Assembly: GCA_964442075.1 (NCBI GenBank)
Contig: CAYTWH010000001.1
Location: 1 to 64,000 of the forward strand
Origin: CAYTAU01 sp964442075
GTDB taxonomy: Bacteria; Bacteroidota; Bacteroidia; Bacteroidales; CAYTAU01
Reading direction: 5' to 3'
DNA length: 64,000 nucleotides
In this document: positions 25,801 through 33,924 of the stretch, one piece after another
Layout of the letters: each line of letters opens with the position of its first letter
Numbering within the stretch: position 1 is the stretch's first letter
Notes under the pieces: generated by a model
Databases searched by the model: none
What the model saw: the letters and a program-made list of their open reading frames with translations, nothing else
What the model was told of the DNA's origin: nothing
Made by a program: the position numbers and the translations under genes

Positions 25801-26721
25801 TTATTCCAATACCACTTTCCTAACCACAACACCTTTTTGGGTGGTTACTTTTATAATATATATGCCTTTTGGCTGATTGCTTAAATCTATCACGTCATTG
25901 CGAGGGCGATAGCCCGTGGCAATCTCATTCTTATTAGCAGATTGCTTCGTTTTGCTCGCAATGACGGTGTTTTTTATGGTTTTCCCTTGCACATTCATAA
26001 CCTCAATTCTTTCTATGTCTTCTCCCTCCACTCTTATTTTTCCCGTTGTAGGATTGGGATAGATTTTATAATCATTAATAAAAAAATTCTCAATATTCAT
26101 TGTTGTCCAGCATTCTCCTATACCACTACCTCCATATATCATTGTATCATTAATAGAATAACAAAGAAGGTATGCATAAAAAGTGAAATCATATGAAAAC
26201 TCTGTATGAAAATCAGAATATAAAAGACCAGCGTCAACATCACCTATACCTTCAATCCAAACACTTATATGCATTGGACATAACAACTGGATTCTTTTTC
26301 TATAATGATTATGTAAAAAAACTGAATCAATATTTTCAACATATAAACTAACTAATTGATCATCGAATCTTGTCATAATTGATTCTCCAATCTGCAAAGA
26401 AAAATCGTACAAAATAAATTCACTTGTATCTTTCATACTTAATATATCATATTTAGCATAAGTGATTGAATTATTACTGTCTAAACGTAAATAGCAATAA
26501 GGAAATGTTCCAAAATCTCTTTCAATAATAAAATATGAAAAACCATTAATTATTGTATCACCATTTATTCTATAAGAGTAATAATTTTGGTATACTGGTG
26601 TTGAATTCCAAAATTTAGAATATTCATTCCTCCATGTTGTATTTTGTGAAAATGGTAAAAAGTTCTGAGTAAAACTAAAAATTGATATTATTAAAAAGAA
26701 AAAAAGGAGAAGTCTTTTCAT
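25801..26721 (-). CDS. T9SS-exported protein of unknown function with a repeat inserted in its sorting domain
   Basis: 306 residues with a signal peptide (1-18) and a domain of unknown function (about 20-205). The C-terminus is a T9SS type A sorting domain beginning KIYPNPTTGKIRV. Within it, 24 residues (starting VIASKTKQSANK, ending YRPRND) are encoded by a 72-bp palindromic element at 25894-25965. The element keeps the frame and falls in a loop, before the final IDLSNQPKGIYIIKV strands. The domain may still work because the insert is in a turn region that varies in length among homologues. Array 2 lies about 200 bp upstream of the start. Confidence 0.75.
   Translation of the reverse strand: MKRLLLFFFLIISIFSFTQNFLPFSQNTTWRNEYSKFWNSTPVYQNYYSYRINGDTIINGFSYFIIERDFGTFPYCYLRLDSNNSITYAKYDILSMKDTSEFILYDFSLQIGESIMTRFDDQLVSLYVENIDSVFLHNHYRKRIQLLCPMHISVWIEGIGDVDAGLLYSDFHTEFSYDFTFYAYLLCYSINDTMIYGGSGIGECWTTMNIENFFINDYKIYPNPTTGKIRVEGEDIERIEVMNVQGKTIKNTVIASKTKQSANKNEIATGYRPRNDVIDLSNQPKGIYIIKVTTQKGVVVRKVVLE
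25894..25965. repeat. 72-bp REP-like palindromic element inside a coding sequence
   Basis: It has perfect 11-bp terminal inverted repeats GTCATTGCGAG/CTCGCAATGAC, an inner GGGC-GATA-GCCC hairpin and CAATCT/AGATTG arms. It resembles the dispersed 'CATTGCGAG...CAATCT' repeats found between genes in many bacteria. Its length is a multiple of three and it has no stop codon in the host frame. No transposase is nearby. Confidence 0.85.
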
Positions 26722-26833
26722 AAACTATTGTTTTCTTATTAGACTCAAATTCTTTATAAAAGGTTGCATAAAAATAACAAACAAACAAAAAACTCTCCCT
26801 TTTAATTTTAGGCATTTTAAACTTATTGGTTAC

Positions 26834-26862
26834 TCATCCGATGACTTTAAGTCATCGGATGA
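26834..26862. repeat. Perfect 14-bp inverted repeat
   Basis: TCATCCGATGACTT and its exact complement are separated by one base. The centre GACTTTAAGTC resembles the palindrome at 35351-35383 (GACTTTGAGTC), so the two may be members of one small palindrome family. There is no T run, so a terminator is less likely. Confidence 0.75.
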
Positions 26863-26917
26863 ATTTGTAATTTACTCTGTTTTTCTAATTGCTACATTTT
26901 CCGACAAAAAACAAGTG

Positions 26918-27355
26918 TTTTTGGCATTATTTAAGTGTTTTAGCACTTTATTTAACTGTTTTCCCTCTTTATTTAAGTATATTGCGATTATACAAGAGCA
27001 TCTGACGATTATACGAGAGCATCTGACGATTATACGAGAGTATCTGACGACCATGCGAGAGCATCTGACGATTATACGAGAGCATCTGATGACCATACGA
27101 GAGCATCTGATGACCATGCGAGAGCATCTGATGACCATGCGAGAGTATCTGACAACCATGCGAGAGCTTCTGACGACAACAAGAGAGCATCTGATGACCA
27201 AGAGACTCAATCTGACGACCACAAGACTCCACTCAACGAGCAAGAGATTTAGCTTAACATTTACGAGATACAGCTTGGTAATCGGATGAAACAGATTGAT
27301 GTTTGCATGAAACAGATTGATAACTGGATGAAACAGTTTTGCTATATCACGAAAG
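26918..27355. repeat. Array 2: about 21 units of a 21-bp repeat that changes motif along its length
   Basis: A strict 21-bp period runs for about 438 bp. The first three units share CTTTATTTAACTGT-like sequence and carry minus-strand ACACTTAAA, ACAGTTAAA and ATACTTAAA spaced 21 bp; ACAGTTAAA matches the LytTR half-site at 8/9. From about 26999 the core becomes CATCTGACGATTATACGAG (eleven or so units), then drifts through AGCTTAACATTTACGAG to a GATTGATAACTGGATGAAAC-type unit at the end. Several frames stay open on both strands because 21 is a multiple of three, so the heptad-repeat reading frames here (for example 26915-27289) are weak evidence of a gene. It lies between the MBOAT gene end and the T9SS cargo gene start. 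Confidence 0.85.
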
Positions 27356-27378
27356 TGAAAAACAAATGTTTGTGCGAT

Positions 27379-28983
27379 TTAAAACTGAAAGTATATAAAA
27401 GGCTGTACGTCGGCAGACTTAAACTGGTATATTAATATCACGGCAAGTGTTGCAATAAGTATTTTAATAAGTATGTGCGATTTTATAAACAAGCCTCTGT
27501 AAGTTTCTTTAAAACTCGCCGGTAGCCAATGAATAACAAAGCCTATAAGTATTATTGCAAATATTGTTTTGTACGATACTATCATTTGCCACATTAGCTC
27601 GGGGGCAAAATTATTGAATATCTGATTAAGCATTTGTTTTACTTCTAACATGCTGCCTGCACGGAAAAACAGCCATGCAATTGTTACTATATGAAATGTT
27701 ATTAGTACTGAGAAAAATCTTGATATAAGAGATGTTTTTTGGCGTTTTTTAAATATCAGCAAACGTACTTTATCAAGTGCAAGTGCCACACCGTGTATTC
27801 CGCCCCATATAACAAACTTTATGGCTGCTCCGTGCCATAATCCGCCAAGTAGCATTGTTAGCATTAGGTTTATATAAGTGCGTATTTTGCCTTTGCGGTT
27901 TCCGCCAAGCGATATATACAGGTAATCGCGCAACCAGCTTGACAGCGATATATGCCATCGTCTCCAAAAATCGGTAATGCTTGTTGCCTTGTATGGCGAG
28001 TTAAAGTTAAGCGGTAGTCTGAAACCCAGCAACAGAGCCACACCTATGGCTATATCGGTGTAGCCCGAAAAATCGCAGTATATCTGAATTGAGTATCCGT
28101 AAGTTGCCATTAGGTTTTCAAATCCTGTATAGCTTAGCGGATTATCGAACACACGGTCTACAAAATTTATTGAGATATAATCTGATATTATCATCTTTTT
28201 TATCAAGCCATTGATAATAAGAAAAATTGCATGCCCAAATTCCTGCATTGAAAGTTGATATTTTTTATACAACTGTGGGATAAACTCGGCAGCCCTTACA
28301 ATTGGTCCGGCAACAAGCTGCGGAAAAAAGGTAACGTAAAAGCCAAAATCGAGTATGTTTCTAACAGGTTTTAGCTTATTTCTAAATACATCAACACTGT
28401 AACTAATTGTTTGAAATGTATAGAACGAAATACCCACAGGTAGTATAATAGTGCTGATATCGAAACCACTTCCGGTGATATCGTTTGTCCATTTTGCAAG
28501 CAGATTAACAACTTCAAACTTGGGTATACTGCTCGGAATTATTAGATGCAGAGAGAAATAATCGTTTAGCGAATTCAAATTATATAAAAGCCAATCTAAA
28601 AACTGATTAAAAAGGTTGGTAAAAAAATATGTGTATTTAAAATATGCCAGCAATCCGAGGTTTACAGCTATACTACAAAAAACCCATAGCTTTTTCAGCG
28701 ATCTTTTATTGGCATTATATATTAAAAGTCCAAGGGAATAATCAACAAGAGTAGAAAATATTAGTATGGTAAAGAAATATCCCCCCGATTTGTAGTAAAA
28801 AAACAAACTAAGTATAAACAGATACGAATTACGTACTACTTTTTTCTTGTATACAATAGAGTATCCTACAAGCAGTATGGCAAAGAAAGCCCAGAAATAA
28901 AAGCCTGTGAACAACAAGGGTGCTTTTTCGTTGTACAGAAAAATGTTTTGCAGATATTCCGATATTTTGTCAGATGTTATCAA
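27379..28983 (-). CDS. MBOAT family O-acyltransferase (AlgI-like)
   Basis: 534 residues with about ten or eleven membrane helices. The conserved core is clear: LPVGISFYTFQTISY, FFPQLVAGPIVRA, IQIYCDFSGYTDIAIG, FWRRWHISLSSWLRDYLYI and GGLWHGA with the catalytic His. These inner-membrane enzymes pass acetyl (or another acyl) groups across the membrane to a periplasmic partner that modifies a polysaccharide or cell-wall glycan. No AlgJ/AlgX-like or SGNH partner is adjacent, so the acceptor protein is unknown. Base composition looks less AT-rich than in the neighbours, a weak hint of separate origin. Confidence 0.93.
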   Translation of the reverse strand: MITSDKISEYLQNIFLYNEKAPLLFTGFYFWAFFAILLVGYSIVYKKKVVRNSYLFILSLFFYYKSGGYFFTILIFSTLVDYSLGLLIYNANKRSLKKLWVFCSIAVNLGLLAYFKYTYFFTNLFNQFLDWLLYNLNSLNDYFSLHLIIPSSIPKFEVVNLLAKWTNDITGSGFDISTIILPVGISFYTFQTISYSVDVFRNKLKPVRNILDFGFYVTFFPQLVAGPIVRAAEFIPQLYKKYQLSMQEFGHAIFLIINGLIKKMIISDYISINFVDRVFDNPLSYTGFENLMATYGYSIQIYCDFSGYTDIAIGVALLLGFRLPLNFNSPYKATSITDFWRRWHISLSSWLRDYLYISLGGNRKGKIRTYINLMLTMLLGGLWHGAAIKFVIWGGIHGVALALDKVRLLIFKKRQKTSLISRFFSVLITFHIVTIAWLFFRAGSMLEVKQMLNQIFNNFAPELMWQMIVSYKTIFAIILIGFVIHWLPASFKETYRGLFIKSHILIKILIATLAVILIYQFKSADVQPFIYFQF

Positions 28984-29074
28984 ATGTAATTTTTACAGCA
29001 TATTAATTTGGGGTAAATATAACAAAACAAAAATAATTATAAATATTTTAATTATTTTTGGCGTATATATTAAC

Positions 29075-29458
29075 ATGAAGCACTTTTACAAATATCTACT
29101 TTTTTCTTTTATAATTATTGTTGTAAGTTCATGCTACTACGATAATGAAGAAGAATTATATATTAAGGATGTTGTTAGTAATTGTGATACTGCAAATGTT
29201 TCTTTCTCAAAAGATATTTATCCAATATTTTTAGGTCATTGCAATGCATGTCACGACAATAATAATGCTCCTGTTCTTGGAGGTGGTATTGCTCTTGAAA
29301 ATTACTCTGATATTAAATCAGCAGCCGATGACAGCAGCCTTTATGGTTCTGTTTCTTACAATGCTGAATATGTTTTTATGCCCGAAGATTACCAATTGGA
29401 TAGTTGCTCTTTATTAAAAATTAAAGCATGGATAGAGAAAGGAGCAAAAAATGATTAA
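29075..29458 (+). CDS. Lipoprotein with a c-type haem motif (CxxCH)
   Basis: 127 residues from the ATG at 29075. A longer frame from 28907 would run into the divergent MBOAT gene and lacks a signal. The lipoprotein signal ends VVSSC (Cys19). A single CNACH haem-attachment site follows KDIYPIFLGH, and MPEDYQ may supply the distal Met ligand. This is the layout of the small cytochrome-c-like lipoproteins that precede DUF5777 and YceI genes in Bacteroidota. It probably carries electrons at the membrane surface. It overlaps the next gene by 8 bp, forming an operon of three. Confidence 0.85.
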   Translation: MKHFYKYLLFSFIIIVVSSCYYDNEEELYIKDVVSNCDTANVSFSKDIYPIFLGHCNACHDNNNAPVLGGGIALENYSDIKSAADDSSLYGSVSYNAEYVFMPEDYQLDSCSLLKIKAWIEKGAKND

Positions 29459-30371
29459 GAGAGTTAAAATATTACTTCTTATCTTTATCTGTTCTTTATC
29501 GATAAATCTATTTGCACAAGTTAGCGAGCTTGACAGTTTACTGCAAACTGAACTTGATAACAACACAACTTATACAATTGCTACTTTTAAATCAACAAGA
29601 ATAATTAACGGACATTCTGTTGAAAGAATGCAAAAAAAAGATCTTGATTTTAGAATTTCTCATCGCTTTGGAAATATTAACAGCGGTGCTTATGAATTTT
29701 TTGGACTCGACCACTCAAGCTCAAACCTAAATTTAGAATATGGCTTATTTAACTGGATAATGATAGGTGTTGGCAGAGCAACTTACCAAAAAACATTTAC
29801 CGGATTTACTAAAATAAGTTTTTTAAGACAATCGAAAGGTAAAATAAAAATGCCTGTTTCTGTATCTTATTTGTGCAGTAATTATTTAAATTCAATGAGA
29901 TGGGTAGATGAAACAAGAACAAATTATTTTAGTTCAAGATTATCATATCTGCATCAATTATTAATTGCCAGAAAAATAAGCAGCAAACTGTCAGTGCAAT
30001 TATCACCAACTTTTCTGCATAGAAACCTGGTTGAACTTGAAGAACATAATAACGATATAAAATTGCTTGGCATAGGTGGCAGATTTAAAATAACAACACG
30101 AACATCAATTAATATTGAATATTTTTATCTTTTCGACAAAGAAAATATAAGTAGTCTGGGAAATACAAATCCACTTTCAATTGGTTTTGATATTGAAACC
30201 GGCAGTCATGTTTTTCAACTACACTTAACAAACTACCAAACAATTACCGAAAACGCTTTTTTAGGTGAAACTACAGATAGTTGGAAAAAAGGTGATATCT
30301 ATTTTGGCTTTAATATTACAAGAGTATTTTCACTTGGCAAGAAAAATGAAGAATATGAGGAAATGGAATAA
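29451..30371 (+). CDS. DUF5777-type outer-membrane beta-barrel protein
   Basis: 306 residues with a signal peptide (1-22, ending LFAQ). The mature part begins with TFKSTRIINGHSVE and KDLDFRISHRFGNIN, the hallmark of DUF5777, and continues with alternating hydrophobic strands ending in an aromatic strand. It is predicted to be an outer-membrane barrel of unknown function. Translational overlap on both sides (8 bp with the haem lipoprotein, about 17 bp with the YceI gene) shows a tight operon, consistent with a shared envelope or redox role. Confidence 0.85.
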   Translation: MIKRVKILLLIFICSLSINLFAQVSELDSLLQTELDNNTTYTIATFKSTRIINGHSVERMQKKDLDFRISHRFGNINSGAYEFFGLDHSSSNLNLEYGLFNWIMIGVGRATYQKTFTGFTKISFLRQSKGKIKMPVSVSYLCSNYLNSMRWVDETRTNYFSSRLSYLHQLLIARKISSKLSVQLSPTFLHRNLVELEEHNNDIKLLGIGGRFKITTRTSINIEYFYLFDKENISSLGNTNPLSIGFDIETGSHVFQLHLTNYQTITENAFLGETTDSWKKGDIYFGFNITRVFSLGKKNEEYEEME

Positions 30372-30918
30372 AATATTTACAATATTTTTTATTGTACTTT
30401 TTTCTGTTGCTTTACAATCTCAGAATAAATACTTCTCAAAAAAAGCATATATAAAGTTTGTATCCCCTACTCCCGTAATTACAATTCAGGCTTATAATAA
30501 AAGAGTTGTTACTTTTTTAAATATTGAAACAGGCGAAATTGTTTTTGCTTTGTTTATGCAAGATTTTAAATTTATGCGCCCCTTGGCCGAAGAGCATTTC
30601 AACGAAAATTATATTGAATCTGATAAATACCCTCAAGCAAAATTTAAGGGTAAGATACTTGATATTGATAAAATTGATTTCAATAAGGATGGCACATATC
30701 AGGTTTTAGTTGAAGGCGAGCTAAGTATGCACGGAGCTACAATTACAATCAAAGAAAATGCAGAAATAAAGATTAAAAAAGGAAAAATTTTAGCTTCTTC
30801 AAGCTTAACACTTATCCCTGAAGATTTCAATATAAAAATCCCCGGTCTTGTAAGAGATTTAATTGCCAGAGAAATTGAAACCAGTATAAAAGTGGTTTAT
30901 GCTCCTTATAAGAATTAA
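30355..30918 (+). CDS. YceI family periplasmic protein
   Basis: About 187 residues with a signal peptide (RKWNKIFTIFFIVLFSVALQS). The mature domain follows the YceI beta-barrel pattern (INIETGEIVFAL-like, DFKFMRPLAEEHFNENYIES, YPQAKFKG, GELSMHGATITI, IPGLVRDLIAREI). YceI proteins bind long isoprenoid or fatty molecules. The start at 30355 is chosen because the signal peptide follows immediately; 30346 is an alternative. A longer frame from 30265 is mostly inside the previous gene and is rejected. Third gene of the haem lipoprotein/DUF5777 operon. Confidence 0.87.
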   Translation: MRKWNKIFTIFFIVLFSVALQSQNKYFSKKAYIKFVSPTPVITIQAYNKRVVTFLNIETGEIVFALFMQDFKFMRPLAEEHFNENYIESDKYPQAKFKGKILDIDKIDFNKDGTYQVLVEGELSMHGATITIKENAEIKIKKGKILASSSLTLIPEDFNIKIPGLVRDLIAREIETSIKVVYAPYKN

Positions 30919-30953
30919 GAGTTATTAATTAAGAATGAAGAATTAATAATTAT

Positions 30954-32654
30954 CTAATGTCCCAATTCGCCTTTCATCTTAAATGTATCGCCTGTTTCGG
31001 CAACAATTCTTCTGTACCATGCTTCACCATAACCAGGTTGATCTACTTTGGCAGGAATATATTTATGATTTTCGGGAATTTCTACTACTTCCTTAATATT
31101 TCCATCCATATACTTTACAAATAAATATTTGAAAAAATTACTCCACAATTCAAGCGTTTTGTTTGCTGCATGAACTGAAAAGCCTGTTACTAATTTAGTA
31201 GCATCTTCCGGATTTTTCTCAAAAAGTTCTTGAGCTTTTGCATCAACTTTTGCCTGAAATTCTATAAATACTTTTTCAATTTTTTGTTGATAATCATATA
31301 TTTCAGGATGAATATAACTCCAACGAGTATATGCAAAATTAGATACAAGGTTAAATACCCAAAAAGCAGCTTTTTGATCAAACTCCATCATTGAACCATT
31401 TCCTACTGCATAAGATTCAGGTGCTTCTGTGCTACCACAATATATTGGCACATAAATAGTACTTGCTGCATCATCAACACTAAACCAATGAACACCGCCA
31501 ATATGGTTTGGTAACCAACTGCGAGATTGTGAAACAAATGAAAACCCTGTTTGCTGTGTAGCTGTTGCACGTTCATTACAATATGTAATATCATCAACTT
31601 GCCATGTTAAACCTCTCCAACGATAAGGGCATCCAAATGGACCTGCTCCTATGTCACATCTCATATCAAGTTCTGTTCCTTCTAAATGATCTCTCATAAA
31701 ATTCATCATATCGTGAACTGAAACTTTTTTATCAGGTTTTATCCAAAGTGGCATTCTGTTATTTGCATATCCATTTACTTCTTCATGTGTAATATTACCT
31801 TTAGCATATTCCCAGTATTGAGCCATATCTGCTTTTACTTCGTTGAAAAATGCCCATACTCTAATTTCACAAAAACGAGCACCGCCAAAATCAACAGGTG
31901 CATAAGTATCAGAAAAACTAAAATCGGCATCTTCTCCTTTAAACCATTCTTTTTCTCTGGCAAAAGAAATTACATCCTTAGCATGAAAAGTTGTTTGTGC
32001 AGGGTTGTCCCATTTATTTTCAGCACTAAAAGGAAATGTAGTAATACGTGCTTGGTTAGCATGTCCGCAAACATATCCGTCAGGTACCATACGGGCAACC
32101 CAAACTGCACCTTTGTTATTGGGACCTTTTCCTATAAGTTCCATTATCCAAACTTCGTTTGCATCGGAAATTGAAAACGACTCTCCTGAACTATAATAGC
32201 CATATTCATCCATTAGCTCACTAATTACTTTTATTGCTTCTCTTGCTGTTTTAGCTCTTTGCATTGCAATAAACATTAAGTTTCCATAATCAATTACACC
32301 GGTAGAATCATGCAACTCATGTCTTCCTCCATAAGTTGTTTCACCAATTGATACCTGATGTTCATTCATATTTCCAATTACTGAATATGTATGTGGTACT
32401 TGCTTAATTTGTCCTAAAAATTTTCCTGTATCCCATTCATAAACATCAAGCATAGTACCTTTAGGATAATCAGCAGCCGGTCTAAAATATAATTCACCAT
32501 ACAGCACATGTGAATCTGCTGCATAAGATATCATTGTAGAACCATCTGTTGATGCAGATTTAGTTATCAAAAAATTTGTGCATGCTTCAGACTGATTAGT
32601 AATTGAGGAAATAATTCCAATTAATAAAACGATTGCAAAAAGTGTTTTCTTCAT
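30954..32654 (-). CDS. C69 family dipeptidase (PepD-like), exported
   Basis: 566 residues with a signal peptide of about 24 residues. The next residue is Cys25, in ACTNFLITKSAS, the N-terminal nucleophile of C69 peptidases. Other marks are DGSTMISYAADSH, YGGRHELHDSTG, MDEYGYYSSGESFSISD and VCGHANQARIT. The enzyme is expected in the periplasm or outer membrane, releasing dipeptides. A site for self-processing just before Cys25 coincides with the signal peptide cleavage. A monocistronic unit converging with the YceI operon. Confidence 0.92.
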   Translation of the reverse strand: MKKTLFAIVLLIGIISSITNQSEACTNFLITKSASTDGSTMISYAADSHVLYGELYFRPAADYPKGTMLDVYEWDTGKFLGQIKQVPHTYSVIGNMNEHQVSIGETTYGGRHELHDSTGVIDYGNLMFIAMQRAKTAREAIKVISELMDEYGYYSSGESFSISDANEVWIMELIGKGPNNKGAVWVARMVPDGYVCGHANQARITTFPFSAENKWDNPAQTTFHAKDVISFAREKEWFKGEDADFSFSDTYAPVDFGGARFCEIRVWAFFNEVKADMAQYWEYAKGNITHEEVNGYANNRMPLWIKPDKKVSVHDMMNFMRDHLEGTELDMRCDIGAGPFGCPYRWRGLTWQVDDITYCNERATATQQTGFSFVSQSRSWLPNHIGGVHWFSVDDAASTIYVPIYCGSTEAPESYAVGNGSMMEFDQKAAFWVFNLVSNFAYTRWSYIHPEIYDYQQKIEKVFIEFQAKVDAKAQELFEKNPEDATKLVTGFSVHAANKTLELWSNFFKYLFVKYMDGNIKEVVEIPENHKYIPAKVDQPGYGEAWYRRIVAETGDTFKMKGELGH

Positions 32655-32764
32655 GATTTTTAATTTTTATGTTACAATTGCACAAAAATAAAAAATAAAA
32701 TCACTATCCGTAAAGTTTAATTGAAAAATTTGTGAATCAGTGGCATTTTTTTTCGATAATGTTT

Positions 32765-32796
32765 TTTGCGTATTCAATTTTATTTTATATCTTTAC
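32765..32796 (+). promoter_or_regulatory. Bacteroidota-type promoter reading into array 3
   Basis: TTTG at 32765-32768 is separated by 19 bp from TATCTTTAC at 32788-32796, fitting the TTTG/TAnnTTTG pattern with one mismatch. Transcription would start near 32803 and cross array 3 to the gene at 33205, making the array part of its leader. The flanking 32655-32764 region otherwise shows only AT-rich sequence. Confidence 0.5.
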
Positions 32797-32934
32797 AAAA
32801 TGAGCTTCAATAATATAACATTTAACAATAGCCCACAAACCACTGCCAGTGTACATATATATGTTGTAGCACATCTGTTAAATAACTTTTTAGCTAATAT
32901 TTATTACCTAATTGCCCTTGTTTGGACTTTAATT

Positions 32935-33123
32935 AAGCCCAAGGGTGCTATGCTTAGTCCCAATGGCGAGATTATTGGCTCCAATGGCGAGATTATTGAC
33001 CCCAATGGTGAGATTATTGGCTCCAATGATGAGATTATTGGCACCAATGATGAGATTATTGGCTCCAATGGTGAGATTATTGGCTCCGATGGTGAAATTA
33101 TTAGCCCCAATAATGCCCTTATA
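32935..33123. repeat. Array 3: nine 21-bp repeat units upstream of the gene at 33205
   Basis: Nine contiguous units have a shared core CCAATGGTGAGATTATT. The central seven (32956-33102) are very similar and the outer ones degenerate. On the minus strand the core reads ACCATTGGA; this matches the LytTR consensus at only 7 of 9 positions. A plus-strand frame (32740-33186) reads heptapeptides such as GSNGEII across it. It could encode a small repeat protein, but the frame stays open because 21 is a multiple of three, so I do not call a gene. The array ends 81 bp before the next ATG. Confidence 0.85.
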
Positions 33124-33204
33124 AGCAATAAAATTGTTACAAGTATTATTAAATATATTTATAAACCAGTTAGACTTAGTGTTTAACACAAAAATTATTT
33201 TATT

Positions 33205-33807
33205 ATGCCAAAACAAGATTATATACCTCAAAACAAGTATGAGCTTAAAACTTATAGTAAAAGTTTTGTAACAACAGAAGAAAAACATGTAAACCATTAT
33301 GGTATTAACGAGGAAGAAATTAAAACAACTAAGATTAATGTTACAAACTATGGCAAGAGTATTGATGTAGAAACCGACCTAAAAGAGCAGCTTAGCAAAC
33401 AGTATGATAAATCGAAACAATTAAGAAAAATACTGGTTAAAGATTTGCGGGTTACGGCACAAATGATAAAAAACAGCCCCGACTATACTACCGATATTGG
33501 TAAAGAATTTAATATAATAGGACCCGAAAATCCTTTTAATAGAGATACATTTAAACCAGTACTACAACTAAAGAAAAGAGACCACGGTGTAGAAATATCT
33601 TTTAATAAAAGCGAGACCGACGGTATAAATCTATATCGTAGAAAAACGGGCGAAACAGATTTTACATTCATAAGCCGCGATACCAACAGCCCATATATAG
33701 ACAATAAAGATATTGTAGCCCCTGTAAAAATTGAATACTATGCAATGGCTGTAATTGACGACGAAGAAATAGGAATAGAAAGCGATACGGCTAAAATTAC
33801 GATTTAA
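33205..33807 (+). CDS. Cytoplasmic protein of unknown function with C-terminal fibronectin-III-like domain
   Basis: 200 residues with no signal peptide or membrane segment. It starts MPKQDYIPQNKYEL, as in a family of small Bacteroidota proteins. A helical stretch is followed by PVLQLKKRDHGVEISFNKSE and DGINLYRRKTGETDF, a fibronectin-III-like sandwich ending in IGIESDTAKITI. Function is unknown. It is preceded by array 3 and a predicted promoter. Like the protein at 4720, it pairs a helical N-terminus with an Ig-like C-terminal domain normally seen outside the cell. Confidence 0.75.
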   Translation: MPKQDYIPQNKYELKTYSKSFVTTEEKHVNHYGINEEEIKTTKINVTNYGKSIDVETDLKEQLSKQYDKSKQLRKILVKDLRVTAQMIKNSPDYTTDIGKEFNIIGPENPFNRDTFKPVLQLKKRDHGVEISFNKSETDGINLYRRKTGETDFTFISRDTNSPYIDNKDIVAPVKIEYYAMAVIDDEEIGIESDTAKITI

Positions 33808-33924
33808 GAAACAAAGTAGTTGATTCGTAAATTAGCAAATTAGCACATTTACGAATTAACTAATTATTTTTTTATTACCTTTGGTAAATAAATAGTTTAT
33901 TGATTAATTTTAAAATTATATATT

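Noticed and set aside
26915..27289. Plus-strand 124-residue heptad-repeat frame (and two minus-strand frames) across array 2
   Set aside because: A 21-bp period keeps several frames open on both strands, so openness is not evidence of coding. No start signal favours one frame. Recorded as a repeat; the coding option is kept only as an alternative.
28907..29074. Upstream extension of the haem lipoprotein frame
   Set aside because: It overlaps the divergent MBOAT gene and would hide the lipoprotein signal; the ATG at 29075 gives a proper lipobox.
31785..32174. 129-residue frame opposite the C69 dipeptidase
   Set aside because: Antisense shadow of a gene with clear family motifs.
32740..33186. 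148-residue plus-strand frame containing array 3
   Set aside because: Same argument as for array 2. The non-repeat ends look like random AT-rich translation. The promoter at 32765 lies inside the frame, so at least the first ATG cannot be used from it.
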